DNA of 64,000 bases from Branchiostoma lanceolatum (lineage: Eukaryota; Chordata; Leptocardii; Amphioxiformes; Branchiostomatidae), in contig NC_089726.1 of the NCBI RefSeq assembly GCF_035083965.1, forward strand, positions 8,003,501 to 8,067,500, given 5' to 3'. Below, piece by piece: positions 50,722 to 62,700 of this stretch (within the stretch, counting starts at the first letter, position 1; every line of letters starts with the position of its first letter). The notes under the pieces are model-generated. The model was not told where the DNA came from. It saw nothing but the letters and a program-made list of their open reading frames with translations, and ran no database searches. Position numbers and translations under genes: made by a program.

Positions 50722-50964
50722 CTCAGGATAGCTGGAAAAAACAAACAAGGAAATCTACTTTATTCGTTATGCCAATCTTGTGTGTGTGTTTTTTCATCAT
50801 GTAACGCATGAGGCCAGTAGTACAGTATCGGACCCAACGCACTTATACCACAAGGCTAAAAGGTCCGGACCAGTTAGACTGGTGGCTGTTGAACCATTTG
50901 GTTTAGCACCTGAATTATGGACTTGAAGGGATGTCATGTGCACGGGGCCCTCTGCACTTATTTT

Positions 50965-51080
50965 CAAGCAGACATTGGGGTGAAAGATCAAAATGTTTTC
51001 TTCTCTGAAAGTCCCTCCCCTCAGAGAAGCCCGGCCATCAGAAAACACATTACAATCTTTTACCCCAACATCTGCTTTGA
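50965..51080. mobile_element. diverged CTCCAAGCAGAT-family element upstream of EOGT
   Basis: CAAGCAGACATTGGGGTGAA and AAGAT are mirrored by ATCTTTTACCCCAACATCTG and CTTTG. The inner TTCTCTGAAAGTCCC / CCCTCAGAGAA is a second inverted pair. It is closest to the copy at 234-332. No other structure was seen in 50732-52039. Confidence 0.55.
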
Positions 51081-52039
51081 TATAATTTCTGCACCACTAA
51101 TGATATATGGCCTAAGAATTCCAATAGGCCTAACCTGCCCAGCTGCCAGACTTGTTCCAGACCACTGCTTTTCATGAAAATCAAATCCTCTGAAACTGCA
51201 GTCCTTTGATGATTCACAACAACATGGAGCTAGTATTACACAGACTAATCAAATCTACATTTATGCATAAAATATTTCTAAGACTCAGACTTTTAGTCTT
51301 CTGCAGAGGAAAAAGATATAGTGTTTTTAACTAAAATGATACCTTTCCAGCTCTTGAAAAATAATTGACAAAATCTATTTTGCTAAAGAGTCATGATCAA
51401 TCACCCACCAGAATGTGACAGGTCAACACTACAGAAAATTTCCAAATCTTTGATCATACTGATCATACTGAGCTTATTTTTTTTCTGACTTCACGAAAGT
51501 CCTGAGCTTAAACTTTTGACTCATTGCTTCACAGCTAGCTTGTTTTACTAATTTCTTCTGACTTGGAAAATCAATCCAACATGCAAGCTCAGTGCATCTA
51601 AAGCTGCAACTCTGCAAGGAAGTTAAAGAGAGAATCTTCTTGAACTGAGACATTCCAGAAGTTTGAAATGAAACATATGTTGGCATAGCAAATCAAATGC
51701 AGTACAGTTTTCAGCTCCAAATTGTTTCTACTCCTGCTCTCTTTGTTATCCTCAATTTATTTCAGAATATTTGTCATTATAAGCAAAGAAATCTGTCAGT
51801 TCCCACACATGCTATAACAACAATTGTTGTAAAGGATTGCGAAAACAAAGTTTTTAGCTGTGATTTCCCGGGTGATCGTTTTAAAGCTTCTTTCGTAACA
51901 AAGAGAAATAGAAAGTATATTGTGCATGACTTTGAAATCATGATCCCACCTGTTTGTTGTTGCATGCAGACCTCAGGTCCAGCCTGTGCACAATAGCCAG
52001 GTAGATGGGAACAGCACACCTGGATGGATGAGGAAAGAA

Positions 52040-52271
52040 GGCAGAGAAGCTAAATCTCGCGAAACGCGAGACGCATTTCGGCGAGAAATGGCGAGATCTA
52101 ATTAAGTCTAGCCAATCAGAGCTCGAGCTGATCCCGCGACGTCATGTCTAACCAATCAGACGAAAGCGTGCCTTCACCACGTGACAAGCAGGAAAAACGC
52201 CAGGTCACGAACTCTGACCCGTTGGACTGCGTGCTTATTTCTTCTGCCCATTTTTCACCCATTTTCTGCAG
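52040..52271. promoter_or_regulatory. shared EOGT/NR2C promoter and NR2C untranslated exon 1
   Basis: A GC-rich stretch holds TCTCGCGA at 52055-52062, two CCAATCAGA boxes (CCAAT at 52112-52116 and 52152-52156, 40 bases apart), a CRE-like GACGTCA at 52138-52144 and an E-box CACGTG at 52178-52183. CTGCAG|GTAAGTG at 52271/52272 is a strong donor that would end an untranslated NR2C exon. The EOGT start lies 1.3 kb to the left on the other strand. There is no TATA box, consistent with a bidirectional housekeeping promoter. Confidence 0.55.
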
Positions 52272-55200
52272 GTAAGTGAACTGTTTTAACCTAAAATCGC
52301 CAGAATATGGTAGTTCATGTATCTGTTTGTTCGTAGCGTGACGCTAATCGGAAACAAAGAGCTCCACGGTGTAAGATTCCTCTCCGAAAAGAAGCGATGT
52401 CTGCTTCCATTTTCTTCGCGCTGCTGCGCCGCCACCGAGACGCATTTCGCAGTCAGCAAAACACATTTTTCCACTGAAGGAAATTCAAATAATTTTCACC
52501 AAGGGTTGCCTCCACCTAGAACATACCTCAACCGATCTTTGAGCTCTATCGGGAAGCCTGGCGTTTTGTTCTGGGCGGGAAGAATGAGTTTAGCTGGGTT
52601 GTTAGGCCGGATGACCTTTGTGTTGTTGTTGGGTGGTGAGTGACCCTTGCCTTCTCTCTGTGCATGGTTCGGAGGACATCTTGAATTCTGAATTCTGGAC
52701 ACACGCCCCATCCCCACAATAACGGCAAAAATCTCCCCTTCGGAGGGACCCTAGGTACAAAGCTGCGGTCCCTACCTATGCTACCGCCCTGGTCACGTAT
52801 GTGTAGCAGGATTTTTGGTGCAGGGAGGCTCGATTTTCCAGACAGGAGGCTTTTGGGCGGCGGGCTTGCAGGCCCGCCATTTCTTGTGCGGGCGGTACGC
52901 CAGAGATGAGGCACCACCCTTTACCCTTTTACCCCTTGTCCTCTGTCCCCTGCCCCCCTCATCTCCGGTCTCCGGCCCTGTCAAGGCCCCGTGGATCATC
53001 CTAACATCATCTGTCCGTGTTTTTAATGTGATAACTCAAATTTTGGGGTGAAAAATGCACGACTGGTCGACAATGGCCTTGCGGTTATCGTGTTGTTTGC
53101 TATTTGATCAGTGGTATGAAATAGTCTCACGCGCCAAGCCCGACCTCGGTGTTTTTATAGAGCGGGGTGGGGACCCGGGACCCGCCGGCAGTTCCGCCTC
53201 AACCCAGCAGCCTCAACCCAGCACCCGATGGTCAAATTTTGTAAATAATTTTTTTCGAGGCATTTTTATGGGAAAATTTTAGGCTTAGACTGGAAAAGCA
53301 GAAATTACGACTGTTTGCATCGAATAGCCGGTAAACCCACGTAACACTAACAGACCAGTTTTGTATGTTTAAGACAAGCTGTGTAAGACGAGGATGATGT
53401 GTTTGAGCCCTACTTTTATCCGTTCTTGTGGGTTTTTAAACGTGCTTGAGGTGTGGTTTTCCACAAATATGCTACTCACTTTCACCTAAGTCCAGTGAGG
53501 AAATTTGTCTTTGTGTCTTTCCCAAGGCAGACCGTGGGAACTGTGGCTCTAGATTCCTAACCACAAGACCACCAGTGTAATACATACATGTAATTTTCAA
53601 TTCTGTGCATACCTAATTGGTACTGTTATAAGTGGAGATTTAAGGATTTAACCACAAATCTGGTGAACCTGGATAACAAACCAGTATCTCTGTATTGTGT
53701 GCAGTAGTTTATATATACTGTATATACACATGTACTTTCTGCGGGCTGTATTGTTTCTTTTGTACATTGCCGGTCTTTGAAATTTGAGTTATTGATACGC
53801 CAGTAGGATTTCACATGAAAGTGTATTTTCCTGTAAACTGCACACCAACTTGCTCTTTCAGCATGAGAAGCTAAAAATCTATCGACCAAAACAGCAATGT
53901 TTCATGTAGTGAATAGTGATGGTGGAAAATATTTTGGAACGCTCAACCTAAACAGGATGTTCTGTGTCTACAAGATAACAGGACAGAGTCACATACAGTT
54001 GAGTGAATGAATACAAATCTGATTCACACATTACAATAAATACCTTTGTCTGTTCCCCACTGTTACTTTCATAACAGTACTGAAGATATATGTCTGACAT
54101 TTGCATGTCTTCCTATGTATGGACATTTTCTATCTCCACCCTTTTCAAACCAAATGGAAAATAACTAAAAAGTATGTAAAATTCTCATAAACTCAACCTG
54201 GATGTGTGCTGTATTTCTACTAGCTTTAATAGCTTGTTTGACTTATGTATTTGGTTATCATGGCAAGCCTTAGGCAGTATCAAAAGGGCCAACGGTATCC
54301 AAAGCCAGTTCTTCTCCCGTGTCTAGAGAAGAACCATGCCAACCACCAGTGACCACCGATAGATCTGCTTGGAGATTAAGCTGTGATGAGAATGACAATG
54401 CTGGAGCAATGTTTATAGTCCAATTTTGCAGGTTTTTATGATCTGATGCCACATAAAGTCTGATATGTCCCGTAAATCTTGGGACACCTGGGCTGTGTCT
54501 GAAGGACAAAGAAATAAACATGCCAGAGAAATAAATATCCCGAGCATGAAGTAAATGGTACTCGAGCAATCATGGATAGGACATACCTCTTAGGTAGTAA
54601 TTTTTCATATACATATACGGTATACTGCAGTCGGGTGGGAAAGGGAGTAGTTCACAATCACAGCATCTGGTTTTAACGGTGGGAATAAGCATAATTGTCT
54701 TGAATGTTACTATGTTAGTAAACAACTGTTTGCGCTGAAAAATTTTTAGGGGTTTAAAGTAGCTAAAATTAAGTTACAGTTAACAGATGAAGAATTACAG
54801 CAGTACTATTCCTGAGGCAAAACGTGGTCTTATGAATAACAATGGTGTATTTTGGCTTCAATGCAATCAATACGTGAAGTGACAAAAATTAACTCAGTAG
54901 CGGTAGTTCAAAAGTTTTGCCTTGAGATGAGAACAATATGCTTTTGTCACCCACTTTGAAACTCTGCAGTGTCCAGTAGAATAGGCTTTTGTGTTGGTCA
55001 TGTACTAGATGCAAACATAATACAGTACCAGACTACCACTACCAGTAGTTTTTTTATTTGCAGACAGTATTGCATAGCATTTGTGTCAGTGTCCCCAATG
55101 TTTTCATATTTTTCTAGCTCAAATTTCACCATCTAAATTCTAAGGAAGGTTTAAGATGGTTTCGAACAAAAAGGAGAATATAAGTGTGAGATTTTTTTGC

Positions 55201-56476
55201 AAGTCCGGACTTGTTTTCAGGCATTTAGTCCAGTTCAGGTCCAGTATTTAGGTATGCAGCACTTGTAGAGATGAGTGTATTTTACAAATTAATGATACAG
55301 AATAACTGTATTACATGCAGATTGCAGCTGCCTTGTGTTTGGTATATATGATACAAACATAGACATGAATGTATATGTATGATACACGCAGACTGACATA
55401 ACGGGTATTATTTTTCACGGATGTACGACAGCTGAAAAAGAACAGGCAGCCGGTAAATCATAAGTGCATGCCCCGGGGGCCCTGTCTGACTTCTTCTCTT
55501 AGTCTATTTGAAAGTGAAACCCAACAGCATGTTTTATAGTTATACATGTACATGGACATTTTATTCTACGTTTCTATTATACATTAAATAAATGATTGTA
55601 CTTTTGTAGTGTTCCTGTGGATAACTTCTTTTAGAATTGATCTGTTGACAAATTCATTCATGAATGTGTTGTTTGCAGTAAAAAAATTTTGAAAATGTAA
55701 TCAGACAGTCATCTGGTAGTGTGTATGGTCCTGTTTTCATGGCACATTTTTTATTTCTACATTGTGAATATTGATTAGTATTCCTTGGTTAGGTAACAGT
55801 AAACAGACACTGTTAGTGATACCCAGGTACTGGTGCATTGATTATGATGCTGCCATTCACATGTTGAACTACCAATATCAACTACAATGATTAACATTTT
55901 CTTTGGTAGTTTATTCAGGAGTCCTGGACAATAGCATCAACACTATTGCACAAGATTAGCTCTATTCTACAATTAACACAGTTTACAAAATGAACGTTAA
56001 AAATATTTTCTGTAATGATCAAAAGCTAGCGGTATAGAAAGGCATGTTACTAGATTTGAGAGTACTGAAGAATGTGGTGTTACTGTTAGTACTAGGAAGT
56101 CAGGTATTGGACGAATTTTCAGTAGTGTAAATACTTGCATTGGGTTGCAATTGGTTGGTCATAGGAAGATAACTTGTTGGACAAAGGAGACCATCTGGAT
56201 TAGAAAATCCACACCAGTCATGAATGGAGACAAGGCAAGGGGAAATACATAGACTTGGTCATGTTTAGGTCCTTATCCATTAATTTAATTTCAGGCCCCA
56301 TGGATTTACTGAAAAATCTCCCAGGTCAATAATCTTTAGGTGTTTTCAGACATGCTTGGGACTGCATGGTAATTTTGTGCCAAGGAATAGTAGAGTCCTG
56401 TCAAGTCCCAAGAAAGGTAGCTGTAGATTAACTGAAAGAAATGTTAGCCAGGTTAATTTTCTAATGTTTGTGCTAC
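52272..56476 (+). other. long first intron of NR2C, no gene seen
   Basis: No coding exon was recognised in this 4.2 kb. A single CTCCAAGCAGAT terminus lies at 54361-54377 and a GGGAGTAGTTCAC repeat at 54618-54810. The first 900 bases remain CpG- and GC-richer than the rest. Confidence 0.4.
54618..54810. repeat. GGGAGTAGTTCAC repeat, second copy
   Basis: GGGAAAGGGAGTAGTTCACA, GGTTTTAACGGTGGGAATA, TTGTCTTGAATGTTAC, ATTAAGTTACAGTTAACA and GAAGAATTACAG match the copy at 43567-43770 in order. Confidence 0.55.
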
Positions 56477-56752
56477 AAGAACATTTTCCTGTTTTTCCAT
56501 CATGTTTATATACTGTTCTTGCCCTGTGTCCCCAGCAGAGAGCACCTGAGTGGTGCATCTTGGTCAGGAAGGGTGTAAAAGTGTGGAAAGTAGCTGAGTA
56601 GTTATTGAAACATCTCTGAAGTTAAACAGATCAACATTTCTTAGGTTGTGTCTCAAGAACAGTGTTTTCCTGTATGTTTAATTTATCTTCGATTCTCCTC
56701 CTGTGTTCCCAGCAGAGAGCACCTGAGTGGTGCTTCTGGCCAGGCAGGGTTG
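56477..56752 (+). repeat. tandem duplication carrying the NR2C exon 2 acceptor
   Basis: CCCAGCAGAGAGCACCTGAG and TGGTGC occur at 56531-56556 and again 177 bases later at 56708-56733. Upstream both copies share CAAGAACA and TTTTCCTGT. The second copy carries the start codon of NR2C at 56754; the first has no ATG in the matching place. Confidence 0.8.
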
Positions 56753-56753
56753 C

Positions 56754-59700
56754 ATGAGCGATAAGTCTCCGCCGGTCGATCACACGTACTACCAGGTCAC
56801 CATGGACGCCATGCAGGAAGCCGTTGCGATGAGCGAGGGCCAGACGGTGAGCGTAGAACAGCCCATCGAGACGACGGTGGCCACGGCGCAGGGGGGTCAG
56901 GAGACTGTTGCCATGACGGAGACCGTGACGGTGTCTCCCGGAACGCCCATGTCCACCTCCACGGCGACGGTTACCATCACGGTCACCCCTCAACAGGTAG
57001 GTCTCACCTGGCCAGCATACCTGTTTACAACACAACATGTGATTTGTGTTTTACAATGTCATGTGTCAATTAGTATGTTTACAGTAATAGCTATAAATCA
57101 GGTGATGTCAATGGTACAATGTATTTAGCAAACCGTTACTTTGGGAGATTTCTTGACAAAAACAAAATTGAAACTTTCCATTTGATATATTGGTTAGATA
57201 AATGACTGGTTGTCAGCTTTTGAAGCAGTCTGTGCTACAATGCAAGTTCTAAACCGTTTAGTAGAAAGAAGATGCAGTGCTTTCAAGTCATGTAACTGCA
57301 GTATTTCTTTCAATCCTTGATATTTGTCTTCAAATCTATATAGAGTCATAAGGTCTGAAACATACTGATACAACACAACCTAATCATATTCATTGACATT
57401 TGCAGAGACATGCAATGTAGTTGGCTATCAGTGCGTACCACTACATTTTTGATGAATGATTTTATGCTGTCATGAAATTTAGCTCCTGTTGTGTGACTGT
57501 TACAGCTGAGTGCAGCAGGTGCTCACCTGACCACCCCTACCACCCTGATGGTATCTCCCACGAGTACCCCCATGGTGTCCTCCACTACACTGATGATGAC
57601 GCCCGGCGGAACCCCCTTAGGGACCCCCACGGCGGTCATGATGTCCCCCAACAGTGTGATGTTCACCCCTCACGGCTCGGGCGACACCAAACCACAGGAG
57701 CTGTGTGTAGTGTGTGGAGACAAGGCATCAGGTGAGCTTCTCTCTAAAGCTGTTTAAGTAGTAGTAGTGACTAGTAGTAGTCCATTGTGTTCTGCTGCTG
57801 CAGTAGAGTAGTATAAAGGTAATGATAGTAAAAGATTAGCATTTCTTTTGATTCTGTAGAGAAAAAGATTTGATTCTTGACTGTTAAAAGCAGCTTTCTA
57901 ACATTTAGTAACAGTACTGTGTGTTAAAAGGGTCTAGAAAGACAAATGCTGGTAGGAAATACTGTAAATCACTTTAAGTTCACGGTAGCAAAATTTCACT
58001 GTGTAACAAAAATCTACATTTTCACTGAACTTTAACTTCACGGATTTACACTAAGGATGTGTGGAGAAATCATAAATAGGTTTTTCACGGTGATGATAAG
58101 TTCACGGTACAGAGGTGACAGTGAAAACAGTGAACCTAAAGTTACAGTGAAAGAAACAATAATTACAGTACCCAGTGCACAATAAATATTGAAGTTGTGA
58201 GACATATTTAATGGTGACCTTCTTGACGACTTGCATGGCTTGTTTATTTCCTCCAGGGCGGCACTATGGAGCAATAAGCTGTGAGGGCTGCAAGGGATTC
58301 TTCAAGCGCAGCATTCGGAAGAACCTGGGGTACGTGTGTCGGAGCAGCAAGGACTGTCCAATCAACAAGCACCATCGCAACCGCTGCCAGTACTGCCGCC
58401 TCCAGAAGTGCCTGACCGTGGGCATGAGGTCGGAGTGTGAGTATGCGTCACTTGTCTAGTGAGTGGATGTCAGTGTGACTGCTAGCAGAGACTCATAGTC
58501 TACAAGCAGATGTAGGGTCAGTCTCAGGATCTCAGAGCCCAACCCTCTCCTCCCACCTCCTTTTACTGCCCCAACCAAAGTCAGGTACCCATTTTTACAC
58601 CTGACTGAAGTGAGGAAAGTCATGTTAAGTGCCTTCCAAACCTAGGACCCGGGGCCCAGGCTGGACCTCTTGCTTCTGGGCCAAATACCCTAAGTGTTAC
58701 GCCAGCATGGCGCCACAACTTTTGTAGTAGTGTACCTTTATTTTAACCCTTCACCTCCTACTTCTGCTACCATTACTAGGGAGGTAGAACAGAGAAAAAT
58801 GCATTTGTTGAGGAAGGCGTATGTAGAAAAGGCCACAAAAGACCAAAAAAAGAAGCCCAACTGATGCATCTGCTTGGAGATTAAGAGACCCTGCCTTCTG
58901 CACTTGTAGAGGTGGTGTGGCAGCACTCTAGTTTTAAAACTGCCATTGGTGGCGGAGCTGTTGTGCAAATGTACAATTGTTGTTTAGCACTGCAAATTTG
59001 AAACGTCATGTAAAACCTGAAAATGGACCGTGATATCCAAAGGATAGAAGAAAACTAGATTGCTTCAATGTTGCCAAAGTTGTCACAATTTTGTATTATT
59101 AATCTGTGTTGTGTCTTTTCCTCGCTTGGCTTTCCATTGCCTTTCTTAATGAAAGGATTGGAAGGGCATGGGGTTAAGTGTAACAGAATAGATGTATTGT
59201 TTGAATGGGGGTGCTTGCTTCTACTTTGTGGTAGAATTTTCAGCAGGGGAGTTTGTCCTGACAGTAATAGTATAGAAAACTCACCACTTAACCATTCACC
59301 ATTCTTAATCATTTTATATGCTTCTTACGTTTTTCATTTTGTTGAGTTGCATTGTTTGTTGAAAACTAGTTTTGGATCCCAACTGTGATTTCTTACAAAC
59401 AAAGATGTAACAAATATAAAACTGTTTATAGATCCATCTCATGCATAGATAGCAACAAATTACAGATTGTGTAAAAACTAACAATGGCTTCTTAAAATGT
59501 ACAGTGTAAATCCTTTGAAAAACAGTTACGGCTCCTTAAAACAACAGTTGTTGATCCATGAAATTGCAAGGATCTCTGAAACCCACGTTTGAGTAAAGCA
59601 GTTGTGGATCCTCCAAATCCGTTCATGGATCCAAGGAAACAGTGGTGAGCGATTTGAAACTTGAGAGTTGTTTGACACATGCACCGCTGCTGGAATGAAC

Positions 59701-62700
59701 ACATGGGTGGAGACATGTTGAATGTTTCTGCATGGCCTTACACAGCGGTCCAGTGTGAAAGGAAGCCTCTTGATCCAACAGCTCGCGAGCGCCCGCCCAA
59801 CTGTGCCACCTCGACAGAGAAAATCTACATCCGCAAGGATCTGCGCAGCCCGCTGGCTGCCACGCCCACGTTCGTGACAGAGAGAGAACCCAAGTCCGGA
59901 GGGCTCTTTGATGCTGGCATGCTTGCAAACATACAGGTAGCCTTCATGCATTTGGTTACCATGGAAGACCAATCCATTGATAGCATTGATTTCTTCTTGG
60001 GATTGTAGATTAGTAAGTTAGTGCTGTTTTGGCTTGATGCAACATCATAATGTGCAAACTTACATACAGGCAGCTAGTATACACTAGCCTGACCAAATCA
60101 CATTTCTAACAACCTGTCCATGACAGTGAGAGATAGTGTAATACAACATTTAGTCAGTGGAAGGAACAAACATGGGGAGGGGGAAAACTATTGATAGAAT
60201 TGATTTCTTCTTAGGCTTGTTGCAGAAACTTTAGATTAGTGGTGCATTGACAACATAATGTACAAACTTACATCTTTATAGATCACTGTTGTAATGTGGC
60301 AGAGAGTATGTGTACCAGAACATCGAGCTTTTGCTGAGAATGATGTTCGGTGAGACAAGCAGGAATAAGTATAAGAGGTCTAATCTCTCTCTATGGCATA
60401 ATGTTCTGGATGTTTCCAGGATTAGATAGAACAGTGTCTGACAGTGGAACAAACTACAAAGGAAAGTATGTTTGTGAGAATTATAGTGTATGCGTAGACC
60501 ATTGCATCTCTTGTGTGTCCTTGTATTTGTATTTGAACTTGAACAGTGACGAGCAAGCTACGTGAAGCTCGGGTGAGTCTTTCTTTGATTTACTCGGTGC
60601 CTCCTCTTTTACAGGAGGCACTTAAACAGCAAGGTGACAGCAATGCACCCATTCTGCTTGCCGTGGACCCTACCAAGTCGGACGGGAAGGAGGGGGACGG
60701 GAACACGGACCTGAGCACCCTGGCCAACGTGGTGACTACGCTGGCAAGTATGAGTAAGAACAAGGAAGGCCAGGCGCAGCAGAACGGCGGGGAGGGGGAC
60801 GCTGCAATCAGCAGTGACGGGACTGTGATGGAGGTCCAGACGTCCACGGACATCTCCAAGGCCTTCGATAACCTCACCAAGGCCCTAAACACATCTCAAA
60901 CAGGTATGTTTCTGTAAAATGTATAGGCTTTTGTAGCCTAAAACAGTTGGCAACTTCTTCAAACCAAGGCCTTCGATAACTTCACCAAGGCCCTAAACAT
61001 GTCTCAAACAGGTATGTTTCTACAAAATGATGTAGGTTTTTGTAGTCTAAAACAGTTTCCCCGTAGAAGTTGGTGTCAACCAGTACCAAAAGATCTCAGT
61101 ATAAGTTATAACTAGAAAAACTGAAACTAGTCTGATGATAATATTCTACTTCTGGCACTGTATAAAGGATACTGTAGTCTAGATTTGTCAAAGTACTGAT
61201 ACATATGGGAGTTTTACCAATTCAGGAATATTTCTGCAAACAGTGGCCATCCCGGAGTACTTTGCTAACAGTTGATGTCAGATCAAAAATTATATGTCCC
61301 TTGCCCTTGGTTGACCCCCCAAAAAGGCTAGGGTTGGCAGGTTTTTGCTAGAATCAGTCCTGCATTTGGAAACACAACCTTTTTTTCCCAAGCCTAACTT
61401 TTACTGTTGTCCCCAGGTGAACAGGGGATCTCATCAGACGGTTCGCAGGCGATGGAGGGCACGTCAGACCAGGACCAGACGACCGTGATCGAGCTGGAGG
61501 GTCCGCTGCTCACGGACGCGCACACGGCCTTCAAGCTCACCACGCCGTCGCCCATGCCTGAGTTCCTCAACGTGCACTACATCTGCGAGTCGGCGTCCCG
61601 GCTGCTGTTCCTCACCATGCACTGGGCACGCTCCATCCCTGCCTTCCAGGCCCTCGGGTGAGATATATGGAAAATTTGCAGCCATATTCTTACTAATCTT
61701 CATCTAGATAGTTAGTAAGACGTGTGTTGTGAACAACTTAAGACAACGTAAGACAGCTAATAACAGGATAACCCAATAGTTGTTCGGATCATCTCATATC
61801 TATACTGTGTTTTTACAGACAAGAGTGCCACACGGGGCTTGTGCGTGTGTGTTGGAGTGAGCTGTTCACCCTCGGACTGAGCCAGTGTTCGGCCGTCATG
61901 TCCCTCCCAACCATCCTCACAGCCATCGTCAACCACCTGCAGTCCAGCGTGCAGGCAGGTCAGTATCACAGTTATCTTACTGTTATCAGAAGGGTACCAC
62001 AGTCAAACCAGTCCTCATAATCATGCTTGCTGAGGACAGGGTGGTTTTAACTATATAAAAATGGACGGGACTGTTTAAATGCGGTTGCCTGCGCCAGGTG
62101 GTTGCCCTCGCCAGATGATTGTTCGGCTAGGTTTGCCTGTACGGCAAACATGGATTGGGAATGGCCCGTGGGGAAATGAAAATGAATGTAAAGCAAATCA
62201 GATGGATTATGACTCGATTACGATTTCAAGTTGGAAATTTACCAGTTACATGATTTAGACCAGATCTATATCGTATATGAGTGTAAACCTCTGTTGGGAT
62301 ATCCCTGTGACTCAACTGGTACTCGCCTCACAGTTGACCTCCTGGTTCCAATAAGTTGCTAACTGGATCATGGAAGACACCAGTTCAAGTCCCGGGGTCA
62401 GGACATCTTGGTTACAGCTGCACCGGTCTTTCAGAAGGGACGTAAAATGGGGGTCCCGTGTTCGAGGAGGTGCCTCAAGCATGTTAGAGGGGAAGGGCTG
62501 GCACTGCCTGTAAAATATACCCTGCTACTGAAACAGCAAGGAAACTTGCTGCCCTATGTGCTACTCGGCACTTCAAGGGTCTGAACGTAAAATTTTGATA
62601 TTGTGTCTTCCCTGTGCAGACAAGTTGAGTGCAGACAGAGTGAAGGTCGTGATGGAACACATCTGGAAGCTTCAGGAGTTCATCAACAAGATGGCCGCCC

